Positions 48,594 through 56,824 of a stretch of DNA of 64,000 nucleotides are shown in pieces. The stretch's first letter is position 1; the number at the start of each line of letters is the position of its first letter. The notes under the pieces were generated by a model. The model saw only the letters and a program-made list of their open reading frames with translations. It searched no databases and was not told where the DNA came from. Location of the stretch: assembly GCA_934589525.1 (NCBI GenBank), contig CAKTOB010000003.1, positions 1 to 64,000 of the forward strand. Direction: 5' to 3'. The DNA comes from an uncultured Oscillospiraceae bacterium. Lineage in GTDB: Bacteria > Bacillota > Clostridia > Oscillospirales > Oscillospiraceae. Both the position numbers and the translations under genes were made by a program.

Positions 48594-49520
48594 TTACTTC
48601 TTTTCTACCTGCCGGTCCATCCAGTTGGAGGTAAACTCGTAAATCTCCTGCCGGTTGATCTCGTTTAAAATCTCGTGACGGCCCAGGGGGAAGATCCGCT
48701 TTTCCACGTCCTTCATCCCGGCCTTCTGAAACTCCTCCACGGCCCGCAGAACGCCCTTTCCGTAGGCACCCACCGGGTCGTCGCCACCGGCAATGAAGAG
48801 CACCGGCAGGTCCTTCTTCATTTTTGCCAGATTTTCCTTCCGCTCAATAAACTGAATGCCGGTGAGCAGATCCCGCAGCAGGCCCGTGGTGGCCATGAAG
48901 CCGCAGCTGGGGTGGGCGATGTAAGCGTCCACTTCCTTGGCATCTCTCGTCAGCCAGTCATACTCCGTTCTGGGGTGCTCCACCCGCTTGTTGTAGCCGC
49001 CAAAGACCATGTTTTGCAGGGTTTCGCTGGGGTTCTTCTCCCCCACCTTTTTGCAGGCCATGGCGCAGATGCCGATGGCCGCCGGAAGCATGGCCCGGGG
49101 CTGCCAGCCGGTGCCGCAGATCACCGCGGCGGTAATACCGCTGTCCGGGTAAACCTGCAAAATGGTACGGGCCATGAAGGAGCCCATGGAGTGGCCGAAG
49201 AGGATATAGGGGATGCCCGGATACTCGTCCTTGGTTTTCCGCAGGAGGCTATAGCTGTCGCTGACCGCCGTAAACCAGCCCCCTTCAAAATAGCCCTGAG
49301 TGCCCTGCTCCCCCACGGACTGGCCGTGGCCCATATGGTCCTCTGCCACCACCGCATAGCCAAGGCTGTTAAGATAATTGGCGAAGTCATCATACCGCTC
49401 AATATATTCCGCAATGCCGTGGACGATCTGCACCACCGCCTTGGCTTCTCCATCCGGGGTCCAGCGGCAGCAGTGCAGCTGACCAATGCCGTTGGAGGGA
49501 ATGGTAAACTCTGTGCGCAT
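48594..49520 (-). CDS. Alpha/beta hydrolase (monoacylglycerol lipase/lysophospholipase-like)
   Basis: The 308-residue protein has the serine hydrolase fold with nucleophile elbow GHSMGSFMA (Ser about 111), VVAEDHMGHGQSVGEQG in the oxyanion/lid region, Asp in IAGGDDPVG and His in GRHEILNEI, as in the PldB/YtpA group. It has no signal peptide, so it is a cytoplasmic esterase, likely of lysolipids or monoglycerides. AAAGGAG precedes the ATG. It lies 4 nt after the metallochaperone gene, an odd pairing. Confidence 0.9.
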   Translation of the reverse strand: MRTEFTIPSNGIGQLHCCRWTPDGEAKAVVQIVHGIAEYIERYDDFANYLNSLGYAVVAEDHMGHGQSVGEQGTQGYFEGGWFTAVSDSYSLLRKTKDEYPGIPYILFGHSMGSFMARTILQVYPDSGITAAVICGTGWQPRAMLPAAIGICAMACKKVGEKNPSETLQNMVFGGYNKRVEHPRTEYDWLTRDAKEVDAYIAHPSCGFMATTGLLRDLLTGIQFIERKENLAKMKKDLPVLFIAGGDDPVGAYGKGVLRAVEEFQKAGMKDVEKRIFPLGRHEILNEINRQEIYEFTSNWMDRQVEKK

Positions 49521-49524
49521 AGGT

Positions 49525-49722
49525 TTACTCCTTTACCTGGTAGCCCGCGTCGGTAATGGCTTTTTCATAGGCTTCCCGACCGGCGCTGCCATGAACGGTC
49601 ACGGTCTTTTCCTGCAAATTGACCTCTGCACCGGTAGTTTCCGCCACAGCCAGACAGGCCTTTTCCACCCGGGCCGCACAGTGCTTGCACATCATACCTT
49701 CTACATGAATAACAATTTCCAT
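49525..49722 (-). CDS. Heavy-metal-associated (HMA) domain protein
   Basis: The 65-residue protein is a single ferredoxin-like HMA fold with GMMCKHCAARVEKAC (M-x-C-x-x-C), the Cu+ or other soft-metal site of CopZ-type chaperones. It ends EKAITDAGYQVKE as in CopZ. The start at 49722 follows AGGAGGAAA. No copper ATPase is adjacent. A longer frame to 49782 is not supported. Confidence 0.88.
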   Translation of the reverse strand: MEIVIHVEGMMCKHCAARVEKACLAVAETTGAEVNLQEKTVTVHGSAGREAYEKAITDAGYQVKE

Positions 49723-49791
49723 TGCTGTTTCCTCCTGACTCCGGCTGACCGGGTCTCCAATTTTTGCCGCGGGCAAGGCCACAAAAAGGGA

Positions 49792-49820
49792 TTGACACCT
49801 TTCCCGCCGTATGATACTAT
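49792..49820 (+). promoter_or_regulatory. Promoter of degV
   Basis: TTGACA, 17 bp, TACTAT with an extended -10 (TGATACTAT), leaving a 90-nt leader before the ATG. Confidence 0.68.
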
Positions 49821-49915
49821 TTTACCATATGTTTGAAAGAAAACAAGAGGACTTTCCGTCCTTCTGTATGGTTACAATGTGAATTCTATGTAAATTTTGT
49901 GAGAAAGGATCCCGT

Positions 49916-50755
49916 ATGAACATCAAAATCACCTCTGACAGCACCTGTGATCTGCCCGCTTCCGTTCTGGAGCAATATCATATTGACCTGGTTCCTCTGA
50001 TCGTTATGAAAGAGGACGAGGAATTTTTAGACAACGTGACCATTACCCCCGAGGACATTTTCGCCCATGTGGAGAACGGCGGGGCCCTTTGCTCCACCGC
50101 CGCCAGAAGTGTGGCCGTATATCAGGATCTGTTTTCCAAGTTTGCGGAATATGACGGGGTGCTGCACATCAGCCTGGGCTCCGGCTTCTCTTCAAGCTTC
50201 CAAAATGCAAGCCTTGCCGCCCAGAGCTTTTCCAACGTCCGGGTTGTGGACTCCCAGAGCCTCAGCAGCGGCCACGGTCTCATGGTTCTGAAGGCCGCGC
50301 AGCTTTCCCAGGAGGGCATGGCGTTGGACGAAATTTTGGAAGAGCTGGATGTCTACCGCTCCAAAATTGACATCAGCTTTGTGCTGGACCGGCTGGACTA
50401 CATGGCCAAGGGTGGCCGCTGCTCCACTGCCACGGCCCTGGGGGCAAACCTGCTGAACCTGAAGCCCTGCATCGAGCTGCGGGAGGGCAAAATGAGCGTG
50501 GGCAAAAAATACCGGGGTCACTTTGACAAGTGCCTGACCCACTATATCCAGGACAAGCTGGGCTCCCAGGAGGAAATTGACCACAGCGTCCTTCTTCTGA
50601 CCCACACCCAGGTGGATGACCAGATCATCGCCGCTGTTCGGGAGGCCATCGCTCAGTTCGCGCCCTTTGAGACGGTTTACGAGGCGGAAGCCGGGTGCAC
50701 CGTTTCCTGCCACTGCGGACCCAATACCCTGGGCATCATCTTCGCCCGGGTCTGA
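49916..50755 (+). CDS. DegV family fatty-acid-binding protein
   Basis: The 279-residue protein has the two-lobed DegV/FakB fold: IKITSDSTCDLPASVLEQY at the start, ISLGSGFSSSFQNASLA in the lipid-binding region, then VLDRLDYMAKGGRCS and a C-terminal lobe ending CGPNTLGIIFA. FakB proteins present fatty acids to FakA kinase. No fakA is in this window. AGAAAGGATC precedes the ATG. Confidence 0.93.
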   Translation: MNIKITSDSTCDLPASVLEQYHIDLVPLIVMKEDEEFLDNVTITPEDIFAHVENGGALCSTAARSVAVYQDLFSKFAEYDGVLHISLGSGFSSSFQNASLAAQSFSNVRVVDSQSLSSGHGLMVLKAAQLSQEGMALDEILEELDVYRSKIDISFVLDRLDYMAKGGRCSTATALGANLLNLKPCIELREGKMSVGKKYRGHFDKCLTHYIQDKLGSQEEIDHSVLLLTHTQVDDQIIAAVREAIAQFAPFETVYEAEAGCTVSCHCGPNTLGIIFARV

Positions 50756-50766
50756 TCGTTTTTTCT

Positions 50767-50797
50767 GCCACCGGAGCTGCTTCCGGTGGCCTTTTTT
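50767..50797 (+). terminator. Terminator of degV
   Basis: GCCACCGGA pairs with TCCGGTGGC around a 6-nt loop, followed by a six-T run. The ribosome site of the next gene starts directly after the T run, so that gene depends on read-through or on a promoter I did not find. Confidence 0.8.
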
Positions 50798-50808
50798 GGG
50801 GGAATACC

Positions 50809-52056
50809 ATGAACGAACATCTTTTATTGGACCTTGCCACGGATCTTGCCTATGAGATCGCCCTCAGCGGCGGGGAGACCTATCGGGTAGAGGAAACCGT
50901 CAAGCACATTCTCCGGGCCTACGGACTGGCACCGGAGGTGGCGGCCCTGCCCAATTACCTGATCGTCAGCGTGCTCTCGGAAACCGGAGAGCCCATTACC
51001 CGGATGCGGATGATCGGTGCCCACGGCAATAATTTTGACGCCGTGGAACGGCTGAACGCTTTGAGCCGGACCATCTGCACCACCCGGCCCAAGCCGGAGA
51101 AGGCCTTGGAAATGCTGGAAAAAACCAAGGCCTCCGTCCAGTATTATTCCCTTCCCATGCGCTTGCTGGGCCATTTCCTGGGGGCTGCCGGCTTTGGACT
51201 GCTCTTTGGGTGCAGCGCCGGTGATGCGGTGCTGGCCGGGCTCTGCGGCATTCTTGTGGCTTTTGCCACCCGGTTTACAAGCCTTGTCAACGCCAACCCT
51301 ATTTTCAGCACCCTGGCCTCCTCCTTTCTCCTGTCCCTGGCGGCCTACGTCATGAACGCCCTGGGGTGGGTGGGCAATGCCGATACGGTGATCATCGGCG
51401 GCATGATGATTCTGGTGCCGGGGCTGGTATTTACCAATGCCCTGCGGGATATGATTTACGGGGACATCAACTCCGGCATCAACAAATGTGTTCAGGTGCT
51501 GCTGATCGCGGGCTCCATGGCCTTGGGCTCCGCCGGGGCCCGAAACCTCATCACCAGACTGGTGGGGCTTCCTTCCGTGACCCCCGCCATGGACTATGGG
51601 CTTTTCATGCTGTGCATTGCCTCCTTCTTAGGCTGCGTGGGATTTTCCATTCTGTTCAACATTCACGGCCCCGGCATGTTTCTGTGCGCCCTGGGGGGTA
51701 TTGCCTCCTATGTAACCTACTATTTATCCCACAAGTGGGGCCTTACCCCGGACAGCGCCATTTTCCTGGGCACCATGTTCTCGGCGCTGTACTCGGAAAT
51801 CATGGCCCGGGTTCGGAAATACCCTACCATTTGCTATCTGGTGGTGTCCATTATCCCCCTGATTCCCGGGGCCAGTCTCTACTACACCATGGTCTACGCC
51901 ACTGACCGGGCCATGGACCACTTTGTGACCCAGGGGCTTCTCACCGCCCAGACCACCGGAATCATGGCGGCCAGCATCATTCTGGTATCCAGCCTGGTCA
52001 AAATCTACTACGGCCAAAAGGCCGCCCGCCTCAAGAAAAATGCCTCCCCAAAATAA
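50809..52056 (+). CDS. ThrE-type threonine/serine exporter, single-chain form
   Basis: The 415-residue protein fuses both ThrE parts. The N-terminal cytoplasmic-membrane domain (about 1-250) reads GGETYRVEETVKHILRAYG, SETGEPITRMRMIG and RLNALSRTIC. The C-terminal ThrE_2 bundle (about 275-400) follows, with GTMFSALYSEIMARVRKYP and IPLIPGASLYYTMVYA. There are about 10 membrane segments. It likely exports threonine or serine using proton motive force, while many Firmicutes split it in two genes. GGGGGAA precedes the ATG. Confidence 0.9.
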   Translation: MNEHLLLDLATDLAYEIALSGGETYRVEETVKHILRAYGLAPEVAALPNYLIVSVLSETGEPITRMRMIGAHGNNFDAVERLNALSRTICTTRPKPEKALEMLEKTKASVQYYSLPMRLLGHFLGAAGFGLLFGCSAGDAVLAGLCGILVAFATRFTSLVNANPIFSTLASSFLLSLAAYVMNALGWVGNADTVIIGGMMILVPGLVFTNALRDMIYGDINSGINKCVQVLLIAGSMALGSAGARNLITRLVGLPSVTPAMDYGLFMLCIASFLGCVGFSILFNIHGPGMFLCALGGIASYVTYYLSHKWGLTPDSAIFLGTMFSALYSEIMARVRKYPTICYLVVSIIPLIPGASLYYTMVYATDRAMDHFVTQGLLTAQTTGIMAASIILVSSLVKIYYGQKAARLKKNASPK

Positions 52057-52076
52057 GGGGAGGCAATCTTTTATAG
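52041..52076. terminator. Shared terminator of the ThrE-type gene and the sirtuin gene
   Basis: TGCCTCCCC pairs with GGGGAGGCA. The ThrE stop codon is in the loop and stem, so the hairpin is partly coding. T-rich tails are present on both strands. Confidence 0.8.
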
Positions 52077-52784
52077 TTTGCTAAGGACGGAACCCAGGCT
52101 GTCGTGGAAGACCAGGTTTGCCCGGTCATCATAAGGGGTGGGATCCCGGTTGATGAGAACCAGGCGGTTTCCGGCATAATACCGCAGGAAGCCCGCCGCA
52201 GGGTAGACCGTCAGGCTGGTGCCTGCCACCAGCAGCAGGTCCGCTTGACAGATGGCCTCCAAGGCCCCCTCCACCACCTTTTGGTTGAGGCCCTCTTCAT
52301 AAAGCACCACATCCGGCTTGACGATGCCGCCGCAGTCACAGCGGGGAATGCCCGGGGCGTTTTTCACGAATTCCGCCGGATAGAATTTTCCGCACCGGGT
52401 ACAGTAGTTGCGCAGAATGGAGCCGTGGAGCTCATAGACCCGCTTGGAACCGGCCTTTTGGTGAAGTCCATCGATGTTCTGGGTCACCACCGCCCGGAGG
52501 CGGCCCTCTTGCTCCCACTTTGCCAAAGTATAGTGGGTAATGTTCGGCTCTACCTCCAAAGGCATCATTTTCTCCCGGTAGAACTTAAAAAAATACGCCG
52601 GATTTTGAAGATAAAAGCTGTGACTGATGATGGTTTCCGGGGGATAATCGAACTTCTGACTGTAAAGACCGTCTTTACTGCGAAAATCCTTGACGCCGCT
52701 TTCCGTGCTGACGCCCGCCCCTGTAAAGGCCACAATGTTGGAGCTTTCCTCCACCCAGGTTCGAAGGGTTTCCAACCCATCCAT
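52071..52784 (-). CDS. cobB: NAD-dependent protein deacylase, Sir2 family
   Basis: The 237-residue sirtuin has FTGAGVSTESGVKDFRS (NAD site), TQNIDGLHQKAG, catalytic His in VYELHGS and a four-Cys zinc site CTRC, 18 residues, CDC (Cys-x-Cys). GTSLTVYPAAGFL and INRDPTPYD follow. It removes acyl groups from lysines. The start at 52784 has AGGAGGTGG upstream. A GTG at 52793 lies inside that site. Confidence 0.93.
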   Translation of the reverse strand: MDGLETLRTWVEESSNIVAFTGAGVSTESGVKDFRSKDGLYSQKFDYPPETIISHSFYLQNPAYFFKFYREKMMPLEVEPNITHYTLAKWEQEGRLRAVVTQNIDGLHQKAGSKRVYELHGSILRNYCTRCGKFYPAEFVKNAPGIPRCDCGGIVKPDVVLYEEGLNQKVVEGALEAICQADLLLVAGTSLTVYPAAGFLRYYAGNRLVLINRDPTPYDDRANLVFHDSLGSVLSKL

Positions 52785-52807
52785 AAAGACCACCTCCTGT
52801 TGTTTTT

Positions 52808-52836
52808 ATACTATCGCTTCTTTCCCCCGGTGTCAA
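52808..52836 (-). promoter_or_regulatory. Promoter of the sirtuin gene
   Basis: Minus-strand TTGACA, 17 bp, TAGTAT, 24 nt before the start codon. Confidence 0.8.
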
Positions 52837-52847
52837 CTGTAGAATTA

Positions 52848-52873
52848 GAGCGGCCCAAAAATCCGGGCCGCTC
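52848..52873 (-). terminator. Probable original terminator of the ABC-exporter operon
   Basis: GAGCGGCCC pairs with GGGCCGCTC around an 8-nt loop, followed by TAATTCT on the minus strand. It lies beyond the palindromic element at 52896-53058, about 170 bp from the present ABC stop, suggesting that the element landed between gene end and terminator. Confidence 0.55.
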
Positions 52874-52895
52874 CATGTTATTTCGATGTTTCCTT

Positions 52896-53058
52896 GGGAA
52901 GCTCTGATTAAATCGGCAAGAGCTGACGGCGAAAGATTTTGGTTCCAGACAAGGTTTGGAAAATGAGGGAATACTTTGTGTATTTCCCATTTTTCAAACC
53001 GCAGTCTGGGGGCAAAAGATTCGCCGCTCAGCCGCAGACGATTTAGTCAGAGTTTCCC
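52896..53058. mobile_element. 163-bp palindromic MITE-like element, copy 1
   Basis: It begins GGGAAGCTCTGATTAAATC and ends with the near-inverse GATTTAGTCAGAGTTTCCC (17 of 19 positions pair). Inside, the two halves are also largely complementary (GGTTTGGAAAATG against CATTTTTCAAACC), so the whole unit folds as one long hairpin. It is the same length as, and differs at four positions from, copy 2 at 58212-58374, in the same orientation. It encodes no transposase. The terminal word TGAATAAATC of copy 2 recalls IS5-family ends, a tentative link. It overlaps the 3' end of the ABC gene at 53043. Confidence 0.88.
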
Positions 53059-54917
53059 TTAGTATAATACTGGGCCTGGGCGTTCCAGAGGGCGTAGTAT
53101 TTTCCTGCCTTGTCTGCCACCAGGGCCTCATGGCTTCCCTGCTGGATCACCTTTCCATCCTGGAACACGGCGATCTCATCGCAGAACTTGCAGGAGGACA
53201 GCCGGTGGGAAATGTAAATGGCGGTTTTGTCCCCGGTGATCTTATCAAATTTGCCGTAAATCTCCGCCTCGGTAATGGGGTCCAGGGCTGCGGTGGGTTC
53301 GTCCAGAATAATGAAGGGGGCATCTTTGTAAAGGGCCCGGGCAATGGCGATTTTCTGGGCTTCCCCGCCGGAAATCTCTACGCCATCGTCAGACAGGTCC
53401 CTATAAAGCACCGTATCCAGCCCCTGAGGAAGGCTTTCCAGACGGTCCCCAAATCCGGCATCTATCAGCGCCTTTTGGGCTTTCTCCCGGTCATAGTCCA
53501 TGCTGCCCGCCACATTGCTGCCCAGACTCCGGCAGAGCAGCTGGAAGTCCTGGAACACCACGGAGAAAATGGCCATGTAATCATCATAGCGGTACTTGCG
53601 GATGTCAATGCCGTTTAGTAGAATTTGTCCCTCCTGGGGGTCATAAAGCCGGCACAGAAGCTTGATAAAGGTGGTTTTTCCGCTGCCGTTTTCCCCAACG
53701 ATTGCCAGACGTTTTCCCACTTTGAACTTCATATTCACATGGCGCAGCGCCCAGATTTGAGAGCCGGGGTAACGAAAGGATACGTCTTGAAACTCCACAT
53801 CATAGGCCCGGTCCGACCGCTTTTCGGTGGTCAGGCTGCCCTGATACATTTCGTTGGGAATATCCAGATAGGCAAAGGTCTTTTCTAAGTAAGGCGTATT
53901 GGCTTTCAGCAGGCCCGCAATGTCCGACAGGGCAAACACATTGGCCACCATGGCCGTGGCGGCCCCAATATACTGGGTACAGCTGCCCACATCAAAGGCC
54001 CCGCCCAGGGCTTTCAGGCAGGTAAATAGATAGATAATGCCGGTGGTCAGAGCCGTAACACTGGCACCCAGGGCGGCGTATGCTCCCATTTTTCCTCTGG
54101 CTGCTTCACCAAAAATTCCAAAGGTTCCAAAGGCCGAATTTTCTTTCCAGTAGGCTCCGATCAGCCGCTGCTGGTCATTCATGCGAATGTCCATGCTGCG
54201 CTTTTTATCCCCGCCGAGAAATCCAAAATGACTGAACAACCGATTTCCAAAGGTGGCTTCCTCCGAAAGCTCCGTCCAACACAGCTTCACCTTGGAACCC
54301 AGATGCCCTGCCAGAATGCTGACGGCCAGGATTCCGGCTGCCAAAACCACAATAAACACCGGATGATTGAGTACCGTCAGCCAGCCTCCGCTTTCCGGCA
54401 CAGGAACGGTAAAGAGGCGCACCGTCAGGGCCGTGCCGCTGAGGAGACCAATGACACCGGTGAGAACCTCGGCGTAAATATCGGGAACCCGTTCCAGGCC
54501 GAAGCCTGCCCAATTTTCGGTCTCCTTGATCTGATCCCGAAGATCCCGGTTTTCTTGATTATCCAGGGCCCCATAGTCCATGTCAAAGGCTTTTCGGATA
54601 AAAAGGATCTCCTTTCGCCCGATCATGTCACTGAGGAGGGTGTTATAGCGTCTATCCAGCAGGGCTTTCCCCATGGCCGCCGCTGCCGTACACAGAACCC
54701 CTGCCAGCACCCACCGCCAAAGCAGTTCTTCCCGGCGAAGCACCGCCAGCTCCCGGAGAATTCTTGCGGAAAAGAACACCGTCACATAGGGGGTAATGGC
54801 ATTAAAAACGCAGTACAATGTCAGTACCGGGAAAAACCGAGGGGTGACCCGGTGCAAAACCCGGATGGCCCGCAGATTCAGGGCGGCGGTTTTTTGAAGA
54901 TTTTCTGCTTTTTTCAT
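53043..54917 (-). CDS. ABC exporter half-transporter (membrane domain plus ATPase), C-terminus altered by a mobile element
   Basis: The 624-residue protein has an N-terminal six-helix exporter domain (about 25-330) and a nucleotide-binding domain (about 365-610). Walker A is GENGSGKT, the signature ISGGEAQKIAIARAL (Glu in place of the last Gln of LSGGQ), and Walker B FIILDEPTA followed by SHRLSS. It probably forms a heterodimer with the product of the gene 2 nt upstream. The last four residues (GNSD) and the stop come from the palindromic element. The substrate is unknown, perhaps a peptide. Confidence 0.9.
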   Translation of the reverse strand: MKKAENLQKTAALNLRAIRVLHRVTPRFFPVLTLYCVFNAITPYVTVFFSARILRELAVLRREELLWRWVLAGVLCTAAAAMGKALLDRRYNTLLSDMIGRKEILFIRKAFDMDYGALDNQENRDLRDQIKETENWAGFGLERVPDIYAEVLTGVIGLLSGTALTVRLFTVPVPESGGWLTVLNHPVFIVVLAAGILAVSILAGHLGSKVKLCWTELSEEATFGNRLFSHFGFLGGDKKRSMDIRMNDQQRLIGAYWKENSAFGTFGIFGEAARGKMGAYAALGASVTALTTGIIYLFTCLKALGGAFDVGSCTQYIGAATAMVANVFALSDIAGLLKANTPYLEKTFAYLDIPNEMYQGSLTTEKRSDRAYDVEFQDVSFRYPGSQIWALRHVNMKFKVGKRLAIVGENGSGKTTFIKLLCRLYDPQEGQILLNGIDIRKYRYDDYMAIFSVVFQDFQLLCRSLGSNVAGSMDYDREKAQKALIDAGFGDRLESLPQGLDTVLYRDLSDDGVEISGGEAQKIAIARALYKDAPFIILDEPTAALDPITEAEIYGKFDKITGDKTAIYISHRLSSCKFCDEIAVFQDGKVIQQGSHEALVADKAGKYYALWNAQAQYYTKGNSD

Positions 54918-54919
54918 CC

Positions 54920-56728
54920 TTAAAACTCCTTCCCCTCCTGATAATACCGGCTTTGGACTTCAAAAAGCTGGGCGTATGCCCCACCCAAGGCCAGCAGGCT
55001 TTCGTGGGTGCCCTCCTCCCGGATGTCCCCATCGGCAAGGAAAATGATGCGGTCACAGAACCTGGTGGAGGCCAGACGGTGGGAAATAAAGACAGAGGTT
55101 TTCCCGGCGGTCATGGCACCGTACTTCTCATAAATGTCATTTTCCGCCAGGGGGTCCAGGGCCGCCGTCGGTTCGTCCAGCAGCAGAATGGGGCCGCCCT
55201 TGTATAAGGCCCGGGCCAACATCAGCCGCTGGGTCTGGCCGCCGGAAAACAGCACCCCGTCTAAATACACATCCCGGCCCATGTGGGTCTGCAAGCCCTG
55301 GGGGAGCTTCTCAATGAACGCAGTAAGACCCGCCTTTTGGACGCAATCCGCAATGCGCGCAGGGTCAATGCCGTCTCTTCTTTGGGCGATTTGCTCCGCT
55401 ACGGTCACATCCAGCAGGGAGAATTCCTGGAAAACCGCGCTGAACAGGGCATAATACTGCTTCCGGTTCAAGGCCCGGATGTCCTGGCCGTTCAGCAGCA
55501 CCACCCCTTGGGTGGGGTCTAACAGGCCGCACAGAAGCTTTACCAGAGTGGTTTTACCGGCACCGTTCAGGCCCACAATGGCAAGCTTCTCCCCGGGGTG
55601 GACCGTCAGGGTCAAATTGTGAATGGTGTCTTTCTCCGCCCCGGGGTAGCGGTAGGAGACGTTCTGAAGCCGCAGCTCATATTCATTCGCCTTGGGAACA
55701 TCCGCCCCATCGGCAAAGTGAAAGGGTTCCGGGTAGTCCAGAAATTCCCGGACACAGGAAATATCCAGACTTTCCTTGTGCAGGGTACTCAGCTCTTTGA
55801 GAATGCCCATTACCCATTGGGTAAAGGTGGATACCGCCGTAAAGTACAGCAAGAATTTTGGCACGCTGAGGCCCTCCCCCAGGGCCATGTGAATGAGATA
55901 CACATAGGCAATGCCGTTGCGGGCCATGGTCAGCAGGACCTCTGTCAGGTCTGCCAGCACCTCTGCCCGCTCACAACGGAGGCTGAAATCCAGGTACAAA
56001 TCATGAATCTGGTCCAGCAGTTCTTTCAGCCAGTTTTGCAGGCCAAAAATGCGAATATCCTTGGCAAGCTCCAGAGATTCCGCCTTGTTGCGGATGTACC
56101 GCTTCTTCTGGAAGTAGGTTTCTTCCTCCTCCCGGTGCTGATAACGCCAGTTATTGGCGTGTCTGGAAACCAGGTAGCCCAAAACGCAGGTAAAAATAAC
56201 CACCAGCAGGAGAACCGGATCTATCCGGGACAGAATGGTCAGGTATACCAAAAAGCCTCCGATGTTTTTCAGCAGCATGGTCAGGGTCTGCCAGATATGC
56301 TCCGTGGCCTCATTGTTTCCCTGGCAGCTCTGGTATGCCTTGGACCGAAGCTTTGTAAATGCTTCGCTGAGTGTATTGGGATAGGAGGTTTCATTGCACT
56401 TGGCCGCCACCTTTCCGATGATGGCGGAGCGGACATCCACCCTGGCAAACATGGTGTTTTCCTGGATGTACGCCATGGCCCCCCGGATCAGGAACAGGGC
56501 GGCGGTAAAGCCCCCGATGGTCCCAAGCAATTGGAGGACGGACACCCGCCGCTCCACCTGGGCCAGCACCTGCGGCGCAATATACAGCTGCACCACATTC
56601 AGAAGCACTTCCAGTGTGGCCGTCAGCAAACAAAACAGCAATGTGCGTTTTCTGCTGCCCCAGGCGGTTTTGATCATCCAGAGTACATTTTGAAGGACAC
56701 TGTATTTAGGTTCCTTGTTTTCATTCAT
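54920..56728 (-). CDS. ABC exporter half-transporter (membrane domain plus ATPase)
   Basis: The 602-residue partner has the exporter domain (about 20-320) with SYPNTLSEAFTKLRSKAYQSC in the coupling region, then a nucleotide-binding domain: Walker A GLNGAGKT, signature FSGGQTQRLMLARAL, Walker B ILLLDEPTAALDP and SHRLAS. The two halves differ enough to be a heterodimer, with one signature nearer consensus than the other. GGTGAGGAAAC precedes the ATG. A terminator lies between it and the kinase gene upstream, so its transcription may be regulated separately or by read-through. Confidence 0.92.
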   Translation of the reverse strand: MNENKEPKYSVLQNVLWMIKTAWGSRKRTLLFCLLTATLEVLLNVVQLYIAPQVLAQVERRVSVLQLLGTIGGFTAALFLIRGAMAYIQENTMFARVDVRSAIIGKVAAKCNETSYPNTLSEAFTKLRSKAYQSCQGNNEATEHIWQTLTMLLKNIGGFLVYLTILSRIDPVLLLVVIFTCVLGYLVSRHANNWRYQHREEEETYFQKKRYIRNKAESLELAKDIRIFGLQNWLKELLDQIHDLYLDFSLRCERAEVLADLTEVLLTMARNGIAYVYLIHMALGEGLSVPKFLLYFTAVSTFTQWVMGILKELSTLHKESLDISCVREFLDYPEPFHFADGADVPKANEYELRLQNVSYRYPGAEKDTIHNLTLTVHPGEKLAIVGLNGAGKTTLVKLLCGLLDPTQGVVLLNGQDIRALNRKQYYALFSAVFQEFSLLDVTVAEQIAQRRDGIDPARIADCVQKAGLTAFIEKLPQGLQTHMGRDVYLDGVLFSGGQTQRLMLARALYKGGPILLLDEPTAALDPLAENDIYEKYGAMTAGKTSVFISHRLASTRFCDRIIFLADGDIREEGTHESLLALGGAYAQLFEVQSRYYQEGKEF

Positions 56729-56759
56729 GTTTCCTCACCTCGCAAGCATACTCTATCAC

Positions 56760-56792
56760 AAAAATTCGTCCCCGGAGCAATCTGGGGACGAA
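56760..56792 (-). terminator. Terminator between the kinase gene and the ABC genes
   Basis: TTCGTCCCCGGA pairs with TCTGGGGACGAA around a 4-nt loop. TTTTTGTG follows on the minus strand. This is a strong intrinsic terminator inside what otherwise looks like one operon. Confidence 0.82.
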
Positions 56793-56824
56793 CGGTTCTT
56801 TTGGGGGGATGAATTGCAAAGGCC

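Noticed and set aside
52956..53618. Plus-strand open frame starting MENEGILCVF inside palindromic element copy 1, running on into the ABC gene antisense
   Set aside because: The same start occurs in copy 2 only because the elements are repeats. There is no ribosome site, and the frame continues antisense to a real gene in copy 1.
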